The notes beneath the pieces are model-generated. The model was given only the letters and a program-made list of their open reading frames with translations. It was not told the DNA's origin and ran no database searches. Positions 9,595-18,359 of a stretch of DNA of 64,000 bases are shown here, piece by piece. The position numbers were made by a program, and so were the translations under genes. The stretch spans positions 124,001-188,000 of the forward strand of contig JABDMH010000046.1 of the NCBI GenBank assembly GCA_013001595.1, written 5' to 3'. The stretch's first letter is position 1; every line of letters begins with the position of its first letter. This DNA comes from Saprospiraceae bacterium (GTDB lineage Bacteria > Bacteroidota > Bacteroidia > Chitinophagales > Saprospiraceae).

Positions 9595-11118
9595 ATGAAT
9601 AAAGATCAGAGAATAAAACTATCAAATACCCTCGTTTATGGAATAGTTGGTGCTTTCTTCGGTCTGCTATTTCCCATCATCGCGACCCTGTTTGACATCC
9701 TCTACATTCAACATCTTTCCTTTACCTTGGAAAATATTTTTCTGGTACAAAAACAGCAACCACTACATTGGATTATTGATACGGCACCACTTTTTCTTGG
9801 ATTATTTGCCGCAATGGCAGGTAAGAAACAAGATTCTCTAGTTGAGGCAAATGAAGGACTAGAATCTAAGGTGCGGGAGAGGACGAAATCACTTGAGGAG
9901 AAGAACGATCTACTTCTGATAGAAATCGAGGAAAGAAAAAAGGTCGAAGACAAACTTGTGATATCAACTCAAGAGGCCATAGAAGCAAGAATGGCTGAGG
10001 AGAATTTTCTCGCTAATATGAGTCATGAAATACGAACTCCAATGAATGGCGTTGTAGGATTTACTGAATTACTTTCTCAAATGAGTTTATCCGCTGAGCA
10101 AAAAGAGTATGTTGATGCCATCAGACACTCTTCCTCACATCTCCTTGCGATTATCAATGACATTTTAGACATTTCTAAGATCAAGGGTGGACACATAGAA
10201 TTTGAAGAGGCAGACATTTCTATTCGTGATCTAATTCGTAATATTGAAAATACGATCAAGGTTAGTGCAGCTGCGAAGAATATTCAAGTTTCAACCTTGG
10301 TTGACCCGGAGGTCCCCACCAATGTGATTGGTGATTCAGTTAGACTAAGTCAAATTTTACTTAATCTAGCCACCAACGCAATTAAGTTTACAGATGAAGG
10401 CTATGTTCGAATTAGTGTTCACTGCCTGGGTGTTTCAGAAAATCAGTATGCCATTTCCTTCAAAGTTAAAGACACTGGTATTGGAATAGCACCTCAACAG
10501 CTTAAGAATATTTTTAAGGAATTCAAACAAGCAGAATCAAGTACCACAAGGGTATATGGAGGTACTGGGCTTGGCCTTTCAATTTCAAAAAAACTAGTAG
10601 AACTACAAGGAGGTCAGATCAGTGTTGAAAGCACCCTGAATGAGGGATCAACTTTCTCTTTCAACATTCTTTTTAAAAGGAATAGCGTTAGGCCTAAGAT
10701 ACTTCGAATACCAGAGGAAAATGGAGAATCAATTCCAGAAGGATGTAAGATAATGGTAGTTGATGATAGTAGGATGAACCGGGTATTGGTAAAAAAAATA
10801 TTACAAAAGGGGGCCGATAATATTTTCACTGAAGAGGTAGAAAATGGCCAAGAGGCAATAGAATTACTTCTTGAATCCGATTTTGACTTAATATTGTTAG
10901 ATCTTCAGATGCCTGTGATGAATGGCTTTGAAACGTGTCATCAGATTCGAACAAAATTTCCTGAAGAGAAAAGGAATGTGCCAATAATTGCTTTGACGGC
11001 CGATGCGCTACCTCAAGAAAAGATTAAAGCTTTTGATATTGGAATGAATGAATATGTAATTAAGCCTTTCAAAAAAGAGGACCTCTTTCAAAAGATCAAT
11101 AGGTTAATTAGGAAGTAG
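9595..11118 (+). CDS. Membrane-anchored hybrid histidine kinase
   Basis: This 507-residue kinase has two predicted membrane helices at the N-terminus (about 13-38 and 58-78) with only a short loop between them, so it has little extracytoplasmic sensor. A coiled coil (80-130) leads to HisKA with MSHEIRTPMN (phospho-His 144), HATPase (LATNAIKFT, DTGIGIA, GGTGLGL) and a C-terminal receiver with phospho-Asp 436 (LLDLQMP). It is transcribed alone, convergent with the large propeller kinase; their stops are 71 bases apart. The input could be membrane state or a partner protein. As with the neighbours, there is no Hpt or DNA-binding domain. Confidence 0.92.
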   Translation: MNKDQRIKLSNTLVYGIVGAFFGLLFPIIATLFDILYIQHLSFTLENIFLVQKQQPLHWIIDTAPLFLGLFAAMAGKKQDSLVEANEGLESKVRERTKSLEEKNDLLLIEIEERKKVEDKLVISTQEAIEARMAEENFLANMSHEIRTPMNGVVGFTELLSQMSLSAEQKEYVDAIRHSSSHLLAIINDILDISKIKGGHIEFEEADISIRDLIRNIENTIKVSAAAKNIQVSTLVDPEVPTNVIGDSVRLSQILLNLATNAIKFTDEGYVRISVHCLGVSENQYAISFKVKDTGIGIAPQQLKNIFKEFKQAESSTTRVYGGTGLGLSISKKLVELQGGQISVESTLNEGSTFSFNILFKRNSVRPKILRIPEENGESIPEGCKIMVVDDSRMNRVLVKKILQKGADNIFTEEVENGQEAIELLLESDFDLILLDLQMPVMNGFETCHQIRTKFPEEKRNVPIIALTADALPQEKIKAFDIGMNEYVIKPFKKEDLFQKINRLIRK

Positions 11119-11189
11119 TGCTCGGACTTCATTTCACAGCCTACTGGCGTTCCAGATCCAATAGAGTAGAGAAAGGCCACCATTTCCTT

Positions 11190-14100
11190 TTAGATTTCTA
11201 CTTCACTGGTCCATTTTTCTAGCTTGGAAATTAACTCGTCAATCATCACAGGCTTACTCAAGTAATCATCCATACCCGCAGCTAGGCATGCTTCTTTGTC
11301 ACTCTGCATAGCGTTTGCAGTCATTGCAATAATAAATGGATAACCTCCAAATCTCTCTCTAATTTGCTTAGTTGCTTCCAGGCCATCCATCTCAGGCATC
11401 TGCACATCCATGAGTACGATATCAAATTGATCCTCTTCCAGAGCCCTGAGGGCTTCCCTACCATTCTCTACAATTATTGGATCAAATCCCATGCGATTAA
11501 GTATTTTTCTGATGACAACCTGATTAATTAAATTGTCTTCTGCTACTAGAATTCGGGCAGGATGTCTTTTCGCAAAGTCTGTCGACATTCTTTCCTTTTT
11601 ATCTTCACTCTTACCTAGTGATCGATTCGGTCTTCTGAGTTGTTCCTGAATTATCTTTTGGAGCCTATGATGCTTTACTGGCTTTATAAGGACAGCCGAG
11701 AACAAATCTGCATTTTCCTTATAGCTAGTATCTCCAAGCGAAGTCAACAGTATTATAGGGATATCTTCTTGTAGATCTTTGATCGATTTAGCGAGGGCGG
11801 TCCCGTCCATTCCTGGCATTTGCATGTCTGTGAGAATCATGTCGATTCTAGGTACAGAAGAAAACTCTTTTATAGCACTCGCAGCTGAAGATGCAAGAAA
11901 AACTTCACATCCCCATTGTTCCAGTTGAGTCTTAAGAATTTTCAAATTTGTCTCATTGTCATCAACAACTAGAATTCTCTTTCCTTTAATCGCGTCTATC
12001 AACTTAGTCACATAAGTTGGGTGCGATTGTTTACCCGCCTGCGATTTGATCGTGAAATAAAAATTACTGCCCACATTTTCCTCACTCTCTATACCAATTT
12101 GGCCCCCCATCATTTCCACGAGTCTTCTGCAAATAACCAATCCCAAGCCCGATCCACCATATTTTCTTGTTACCGATGAATCCACTTGCGAAAAAGCCCG
12201 GAAAAGCTTACTTTGCTTTTTCTCTGGTATACCTATTCCGGTATCTCTCACTTGAAACTTAAGGTCGACTATATCTCCCGCAAATCGTTTTTCCAGCTCA
12301 ACTTTGACAAAAATCTCACCTTCCTTGGTGAACTTAACTGCATTGTTAATCAAGTTGATGAGAATCTGCCGTAACCTCATATGGTCACCGATGATCTGAG
12401 CGGGCACTTCTGCATCTATTTCATAAATCAAATCAATACCTTTTTGAGAAGCTTGATTTGCAAAAATATCAAGGACATCCTCTATGCAATTTCTCAATTC
12501 GAAATCATCCATCTCCAAAGTCATACGGCCGGATTCAATCTTGGAGAAGTCCAAGACATCATTGATTACGGAAAGCAGGCTCTCAGCAGAAATGGTAATT
12601 GTCTCTGCATATGATTGTTGCTCCACGGTCAATTCCGTCTCCATCAGGAGATTTGCCATTCCAATGACTCCATTCATAGGTGTCCTAATTTCATGGCTCA
12701 TTGTCGCTAAGAATACACTTTTTGCAGCATTAGCTTGTTCGGCTTCAATACGTGCCTTTTCTGCCTCTTCCCTGGCTGATTTCTCTTTGAAAGAAGAGAC
12801 TACAAGTTCTTGGGTTCGAAGCGCTACTTCCATTTTCAATGACTGTTGCTTCTTGGTAATTGATTTAGCACGTCTATTTAAGAAAAGTATAATAGAACCA
12901 ACGAAGAAAAATGAGAATAGCAGCCTAAACCACCAGGTTTCCCACCATGGAGGCTTTATAAATAGTCCTAGTTCTGTTGCTGCTTCGTTCCAAGTGCCAT
13001 CATTATTAGTACCCTTAACCTGAAAAGTATATTGACCTGGGTCAAGATTAGGATAGGTGATTGAATGCAAATTTCCAACCTGGCGCCAATCCTCTTCAAA
13101 TCCCAAGAGCCTGCATTCATATTGTTTATTACTATTTGGCACGTAATTAACGGATGCAAAATCAATGGTCACTAAGGAACTTTCTGAAGACAATATGATA
13201 TCATCAGTCAAACTGATATTCTCAGCAAGAGTTGGTTTATCTGAACCCTGAAAATCCGGACTTAGTTCTTGATTAAAAATTTGAAATCGCGTAATGATTA
13301 GCGGTGGAGTAAATTCAATAGCACGAATTCTTTCTGGCCAGAATCCTATAAGCCCATGGTTCCCTCCAAAATACATCTTGCCCAAACGGGTTTGACAAAA
13401 AGCAAGTTCTTTAAATTCGCTATCCAAAACGCCCCCATCAGCAGAAAAATTCTCAAAAGTATCGCTAGAGGTATTGTATTTAGAAATACCTCCATTCGAA
13501 CTAATCCATAACATACCTTCGCGATCTTCAAGAATACCATGGACTTGATTTCCCTGTAATCCATCTTCAACTGAATAGTTACTAAACTTCTGATCTTCGA
13601 CATCAAAATAATCCAGTCCATTCTTAGTACCTATCCATAAATTCCCCTCTTTGTCTTCATGGACGAAGCCAACACTGTTATGACTAATACTATGTGCACC
13701 ATCTTTCTGTTCAAAAGCTTTAATCATCCCACTATGGGGGTTCAACCGAATTAAGCCTCCCCCTTCCGTACCAATCCAAATTAAACCACGCCTATCATCC
13801 ATGATAGATAATATCTTATTTGCTGAACCGATTTGTCCGCTGGCTACAAGAGGAACTTTCTTGAAACTGTTTTGCTGAGAATCATATAAATTAAGACCCC
13901 CACCATGTGTTCCGATCCAAATGTTTTCTCTTTTGTCTTGATAGATCTTCCAGATATTGTTACTGCTAAGACTTCCTTGCCCCTCATTACTTCGATAATG
14001 TCCCTTAACCTTGCGATCAGAGTCGAAGACTGTAATGCCTGCACCCCAAGTGCCTACCCATAATTCACCATTTTCCATTTCACAAATGCTGAGCACATGA

Positions 14101-15338
14101 TTGCCGCAAATGCTATTTAAATCTCCTTTACTATGAATGAAACTACTAAACTCGTGAAGCTCAGGATCTAGCCTGTTTAAACCTCCTCCATCTGTCCCAA
14201 TCCAGATAAACTGCTTTGAATCTTCATAGATCGTTAATACCTTATTATGATTTAGGTTACCCTCATCAGATTTTCTTCTATAGTGAGTAAACATTTTCGC
14301 ATCCACACTGACTAGGTCCACACCAGCATTGAAGGTACCAAGCCATATGTTTCCTTTTTGATCCAGTAGAATTGAATGGATAGAATTACTGCTAACACTA
14401 AAACGATCTAGTTCATCTCGCTTATAAATTGTTAAGTGCTCTTTCTCAGTATTATAAACCGTTACACCGCCGTTTTCCGTACCAATCCATATATTGTCTT
14501 CAATATCCTGGCAGATTGCATAAATGGTTTTATTAGAGAGATCTAATTTATCAGAAAAAGGTTTGAAGGCGTTAGAACTCAAGTCATAGGTAAAGACACC
14601 CTCTCCACTTGTTCCAATCCATAATTTAAGATCCTGGTCTTGAAATATAGTTCGAATGCCAGATGATAGTTCGGTGATTTGATCTTCCTTAAATATGCGA
14701 TACTTTCTAAACGAATTTTTATCCCGATCGAATTTATATAGCTGACCGGATTTCGTACCGATCCAAATCTGACGTTTATCATCTTCAAAGATACATTGGA
14801 TATGGTTGTCTCTTAAAGTAGCACTTGTAGCAGTTGTATAGTGATCAAACTTGCGATCCTCAACTGAATATACATCAAGTCCTTGCCCTTCAGTACCTAT
14901 CCATAGGTAGCCATATGAATCCTCTACAATACAGCTTATGAAATTGCTTGCAACGGAATTATGATCATTAGGGTCATTACGGAGTGCAGTAAAGCATTCT
15001 TGTCGTCGATGAAAAAGATTCACACCTCCACCATCCGTCGCAATCCAAATATCTCCATTGGGTCTTTCATCAAGATCATTGATCTGATTACTACTTATAC
15101 TACTGCTATCATCGAGCCTGTTCTGGAACACCTTGAAATCGTAGCTATCGAAGCGGTTCAGACCATTATTAGTTCCAAACCACATGAATCCATAACGATC
15201 CTGTATCATACACTTGATATAGCTATGAGAAAGGTTATCTTCAATCCCATAGTTATCAAATCTTAGATATTCTTCTTGAGCACTACCGGAATAGTACAGT
15301 AATAGTAATATTATAGAGGTTAATGCTCCAGATTTCAT
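11190..15338 (-). CDS. Two-component propeller hybrid histidine kinase with two receivers
   Basis: This 1382-residue membrane sensor kinase has a signal peptide (about 1-20) and fourteen two-component-propeller repeats of the WIGT-GGGL type (about 30-690), enough for two seven-bladed propellers. A Y_Y_Y domain (about 730-795), one membrane helix (about 803-822) and a coiled linker follow. The kinase part has HisKA (MSHEIRTPMN, His 882), HATPase (NAVKFT, DTGIGIP, GGSGLGL) and two receivers (Asp 1171 in LTDMQMP, Asp 1311 in LMDVQMP). The periplasmic part matches hybrid two-component systems that sense glycans in Bacteroides, but the AraC DNA-binding domain of those proteins is replaced by a second receiver. 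No SusCD or glycosidase genes adjoin it, so its ligand is unknown. Confidence 0.94.
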   Translation of the reverse strand: MKSGALTSIILLLLYYSGSAQEEYLRFDNYGIEDNLSHSYIKCMIQDRYGFMWFGTNNGLNRFDSYDFKVFQNRLDDSSSISSNQINDLDERPNGDIWIATDGGGVNLFHRRQECFTALRNDPNDHNSVASNFISCIVEDSYGYLWIGTEGQGLDVYSVEDRKFDHYTTATSATLRDNHIQCIFEDDKRQIWIGTKSGQLYKFDRDKNSFRKYRIFKEDQITELSSGIRTIFQDQDLKLWIGTSGEGVFTYDLSSNAFKPFSDKLDLSNKTIYAICQDIEDNIWIGTENGGVTVYNTEKEHLTIYKRDELDRFSVSSNSIHSILLDQKGNIWLGTFNAGVDLVSVDAKMFTHYRRKSDEGNLNHNKVLTIYEDSKQFIWIGTDGGGLNRLDPELHEFSSFIHSKGDLNSICGNHVLSICEMENGELWVGTWGAGITVFDSDRKVKGHYRSNEGQGSLSSNNIWKIYQDKRENIWIGTHGGGLNLYDSQQNSFKKVPLVASGQIGSANKILSIMDDRRGLIWIGTEGGGLIRLNPHSGMIKAFEQKDGAHSISHNSVGFVHEDKEGNLWIGTKNGLDYFDVEDQKFSNYSVEDGLQGNQVHGILEDREGMLWISSNGGISKYNTSSDTFENFSADGGVLDSEFKELAFCQTRLGKMYFGGNHGLIGFWPERIRAIEFTPPLIITRFQIFNQELSPDFQGSDKPTLAENISLTDDIILSSESSLVTIDFASVNYVPNSNKQYECRLLGFEEDWRQVGNLHSITYPNLDPGQYTFQVKGTNNDGTWNEAATELGLFIKPPWWETWWFRLLFSFFFVGSIILFLNRRAKSITKKQQSLKMEVALRTQELVVSSFKEKSAREEAEKARIEAEQANAAKSVFLATMSHEIRTPMNGVIGMANLLMETELTVEQQSYAETITISAESLLSVINDVLDFSKIESGRMTLEMDDFELRNCIEDVLDIFANQASQKGIDLIYEIDAEVPAQIIGDHMRLRQILINLINNAVKFTKEGEIFVKVELEKRFAGDIVDLKFQVRDTGIGIPEKKQSKLFRAFSQVDSSVTRKYGGSGLGLVICRRLVEMMGGQIGIESEENVGSNFYFTIKSQAGKQSHPTYVTKLIDAIKGKRILVVDDNETNLKILKTQLEQWGCEVFLASSAASAIKEFSSVPRIDMILTDMQMPGMDGTALAKSIKDLQEDIPIILLTSLGDTSYKENADLFSAVLIKPVKHHRLQKIIQEQLRRPNRSLGKSEDKKERMSTDFAKRHPARILVAEDNLINQVVIRKILNRMGFDPIIVENGREALRALEEDQFDIVLMDVQMPEMDGLEATKQIRERFGGYPFIIAMTANAMQSDKEACLAAGMDDYLSKPVMIDELISKLEKWTSEVEI

Positions 15339-15765
15339 TTTAGGTAAAATCTAAACTTTAAAGGATGATTTTGAGAGTCATTAAATGATTCTCCACTAGA
15401 GATGAAGACAAAATCTAAGCCAATTTTCAGTAAACAATCACGTTGAGAAAAAATATTTACATCGCAATTGCCTAATTTGTTACACTGATATGAGACTTAG
15501 GCGTGTTAGACAATCTTTACTACTTGAATTAGATGACGGCGAAAATACTTGCAAATAGAATTGATCGGTGCTGATCTCACTTTAACAATCCCATCCACTG
15601 CTATGCAATTACGTCATAAAAGCGTTGCTTTGGCTATAACAAAGTTCTTCTGAATCATTGCTCCGAATCATCCTGTAATAACGGCAATTTGTTATTGAAG
15701 AGTCGTACCTAGTTTGATGTAATCTAAATATCCTAATTTCCCAACAAATGGGTTTTTGAGATGGC
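15339..15765. other. Intergenic region upstream of the propeller kinase
   Basis: The sequence is AT-rich between the start of the propeller kinase and the C-terminal end of the broken glycosyltransferase. Open frames at 15609-15962 overlap the pseudogene in another frame and are not supported. No RNA gene was seen. Confidence 0.5.
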
Positions 15766-16657
15766 TTAAGGTGAAGTACTTGTCTTGAAAACGATAGATA
15801 CAGCCGTTGGGAAGACATCGGTTTGTGTACGTGAAATAACCCATAGTCTAATATGGAAATGGGATGACACACTTGGATCGATGGCGATGGTTGATGAGAA
15901 ACCGGCATAGCGAACGGCTGGTAGGTCAAAATGCCTGGCAACATCGTTCCGTAAAATTCCATATTGATCTGCCTGATAAAATCTCTCGTTCACCTGAACC
16001 ACGATCATGCTGCCAACAGATTGACTAATTGGATCAAACCCCATCCTTCCAGATGCAGTTTAGACTCATTTAGGTGAAGTTCGTATGTCCGCGAACTTCT
16101 TCCATTAATGCGGTCCAGGTGTGCCGGTGCCTTTTCCTCGCGTTTGGAAAAACTGGCAATATCTATGGTATCTGTATGAATATCCTTATCGGCAAGTGAA
16201 CGCAAATAGGTAAGGAGTACCTGATCGTATAAATCGAGCATGTCACTATTGAGTTCACGAGAAAAGTCACGCTTGACCACATAATTTTTATAAATATGTT
16301 CCTGCTCAGAAATTCCCTTTGGAATTTCCTTGGCTCGAAAAACTGCTGGAACACTTTCTGACTGCTTATATAGAGTGCGATATTTACCAAGATCTCCAGG
16401 TTCACTGTTTTTGATCCGTTCGCCAATTAGCACGGAAATGCAAACAGGTGAGCATGTTGATGAAGTGATGAGTGGCATCAGTTAGTCAGTATACGCACCC
16501 ACAGATCGTGATCTGGAGGCCTAACAGCTTCGCCATCCCACCAGCCAACCTTCCCGTGTAACGACCACCTATAGACCACGTTGGTGGCTGGAATGCCATT
16601 TGCCTTACCCTGAGAAAAATTGATCCAGACCGAAGGATTATTTAGATCGCAGTATAT
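15766..16657 (-). pseudogene. Glycosyltransferase remnant with C-terminal beta domain, three frameshifts
   Basis: On the minus strand, four successive reading-frame pieces join into one plausible protein C-terminus. Piece A (about 16657-16487) reads DLNNPSVWINFSQGKANG and WWDGEAVRPPDHDLWVR, a motif set I associate with glycosyltransferases of polysaccharide clusters. Piece B (about 16487-16405) reads DATHHFINMLTCLHFRANWR. Piece C (about 16410-16040) runs from EPGDLGKYRTLYKQ to LHLEGW. Piece D (16044-15766) reads GFDPISQSVGS, ADQYGILRNDVA and VRYAGF, a small beta domain common at the end of such enzymes. Breaks lie at a 4-base duplication-like ACTAACTG, at an A-run and in a GGATGGGG run. The catalytic N-terminus is absent; the coding signal stops at about 16657, where an epimerase-like gene begins on the other strand. 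Confidence 0.75.
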
Positions 16658-17090
16658 TCGCGGAGGTCATCGTCGCAGATGGGATGCAGATTGTGAATGG
16701 AATGTGGTGCATTCTCAAACGCAGGTATTACGCGGAGTTCACGTTCATATAAAGCATTTTGACTGCCTCTGCCTTGTGCAAGGGAGAGCCTTATTTGCAC
16801 TCAGAGATCTGCATTCGAACTCTCCCACGAAAGATATGATCACCTATGTTGAGATGGAAGGTTGTGCCTTGGAAAGTTTGATCATTCCACCTGGTGTTGC
16901 CCATGGATTTTACTTTTACGAGCCAAGTATTCACATCTATGGCGTGAGTGAATACTGGAATGTTGATGATGAGCTGGGATGTCACTATACGGATCCAGAA
17001 CTTGCATTCGCATGGCCAGATCAGAATCCCAAGGTATCTGAGCGAGACGCCAACCTCCCGCCGCTTCATATGATCATGAGTCAATTTTGA
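16645..17090 (+). pseudogene. dTDP-4-dehydrorhamnose 3,5-epimerase-like (RmlC-like), frame-damaged
   Basis: The open frame from 16620 gives RmlC-like sequence only from DCEWNVVHSQ onward: QVLRGVHVH, VQGRALFALRDLH, IIPPGVAHGFYF, YTDPELAFAWPDQNP, with a normal family-like C-terminus. The N-terminal family motif is in another frame: DRSIFAEVIVAD (16645-16680). Adding one base near 16680 would give a continuous IVADWDADCEWN. No start codon precedes the motif in that frame (a stop is at 16621). RmlC enzymes invert sugar centres in rhamnose-type nucleotide sugars. It abuts the glycosyltransferase remnant head-to-head, so both look like relics of a polysaccharide cluster. A translated shorter form from 16620 cannot be excluded. 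Confidence 0.6.
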
Positions 17091-17160
17091 GCTGGCATCG
17101 GGTCTTAAATGTGCCACTGCAATAGTCTCCTTGTGTCGGCAAGCAGGTCAATCTATCACA

Positions 17161-17197
17161 TAAAAAAGCGACACAACGCATCATCATCGTTGTGTCA
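17161..17197 (-). terminator. Intrinsic terminator after the lipoprotein gene
   Basis: On the minus strand, the 9-base stem GACACAACG/CGTTGTGTC (arms at plus 17188-17196 and 17170-17178) with a 9-base loop is followed by GCTTTTTT. It lies 50 bases after the stop of the gene ending at 17247. Confidence 0.85.
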
Positions 17198-17246
17198 CCA
17201 GAGGATTTGAGGTATCTCAACCCAAGTCGAGAAGGCTTTTTAACTT

Positions 17247-18080
17247 TTAGCAGTCGGTGTCGGCAAAGTTTTCGTTCCAGCATCGCCAATTGTCATCTTC
17301 AAACTGATGTGGGTTCTTAACGCGGCCATTTTTGTTGGGTTCATGCCACTCAATTTGCAAGAGGTTGCTTTTACTGGCATCAAAGACTTGATAGGTGCGG
17401 TTGTAAGGACCTCCTTCTTCTACACTAAACTCAATATAGTCTCCATTGCCCTGGTCACCCGGTATGATGTTGGTATATCGCAGGGTTCCTTCATCTTCAG
17501 AAGCACCCCTCGTGAAATCGATGCTTAGATATGGCCTTGGATTATTGGGCTGATGGTTAACCGTCCACTGGGCTTTACTTCCATCGTTGGCAATGATGCC
17601 ACTGTACCAATGGACTTTACTAAAACCACCTACCTGAGCGATGTTCATATCCCATTTTGTTTCCGATTCATTGATGATGGCGCCTGTGAGTTCGGCTTCA
17701 TAGGTCTTACCATCGAGGGTGTACGAATAAGACCACAGCCAAATGCCATTCCCTTGATACACCGGATCGTGATTAAAAGCTTCTCCAAAGGAAGCAATCG
17801 GTATGACCATATTCAGGCCTACCACGGTGTTCCATACCACTACGTTGCTAACCGAATAGAACCAGTTAAAATAAGTAGGTACGTTTCGCGGACCTCGCCT
17901 TCCTCCGCTCAATTTGGTCGTATCTGCGCTCTCGAATCCATTAAAAGGCATGACGAAGGTCTCCTGGGGTGGAAGCTTAGGTGCTACACCTTCTTGGGTG
18001 TCCACAATCGGATCCTTTACACATGATTGCATTAGGGTTACTCCAAGCAATAACACAAAAACATAGCTGATCTTTTTCAT
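17247..18080 (-). CDS. Lipoprotein of unknown function
   Basis: This 277-residue protein has a lipoprotein signal peptide; the lipobox LMQSC places the lipidated cysteine at residue 20. I do not recognise a named family. The mature part is rich in Trp, Tyr and Asn with alternating hydrophobic residues (WLWSYSYTLDGKTYEAELTG, VHWYSGIIANDG, QWTVNHQ), suggesting a beta-barrel or beta-sandwich outer-membrane-associated protein. It is a single gene with its own strong terminator. Two cysteines occur near the C-terminus (CWNENFADTDC) and could form a disulfide. Confidence 0.8.
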   Translation of the reverse strand: MKKISYVFVLLLGVTLMQSCVKDPIVDTQEGVAPKLPPQETFVMPFNGFESADTTKLSGGRRGPRNVPTYFNWFYSVSNVVVWNTVVGLNMVIPIASFGEAFNHDPVYQGNGIWLWSYSYTLDGKTYEAELTGAIINESETKWDMNIAQVGGFSKVHWYSGIIANDGSKAQWTVNHQPNNPRPYLSIDFTRGASEDEGTLRYTNIIPGDQGNGDYIEFSVEEGGPYNRTYQVFDASKSNLLQIEWHEPNKNGRVKNPHQFEDDNWRCWNENFADTDC

Positions 18081-18359
18081 AGTTTGATTATTTTAAGTTT
18101 ATGGGTATCATTTGATTATAGAGAAAATTTTATGCCGATCTTTTCATGGCTTTCATCTTCTAAACCCAGAAATGAACCCATACCCTAACTCATGGGCAAA
18201 CTTTTTTTGAAAAATGAAAAATCCTCACTTCCATGCTGATGGATCTAACAGTACATAGCGCATCTTGACACCCTGGGAACTACCCTATCAACTGATGGCC
18301 TCTCATATCCTGCTGGCTAAGCTAAGACTAAGAAATTGACCAGACAAAATGGTGTCGAC

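Noticed and set aside
12484-13023. 179-residue plus-strand frame inside the propeller kinase
   Set aside because: It lies entirely opposite conserved HisKA and coiled-coil coding; the product is Ser-rich without any motif, typical of an antisense shadow.
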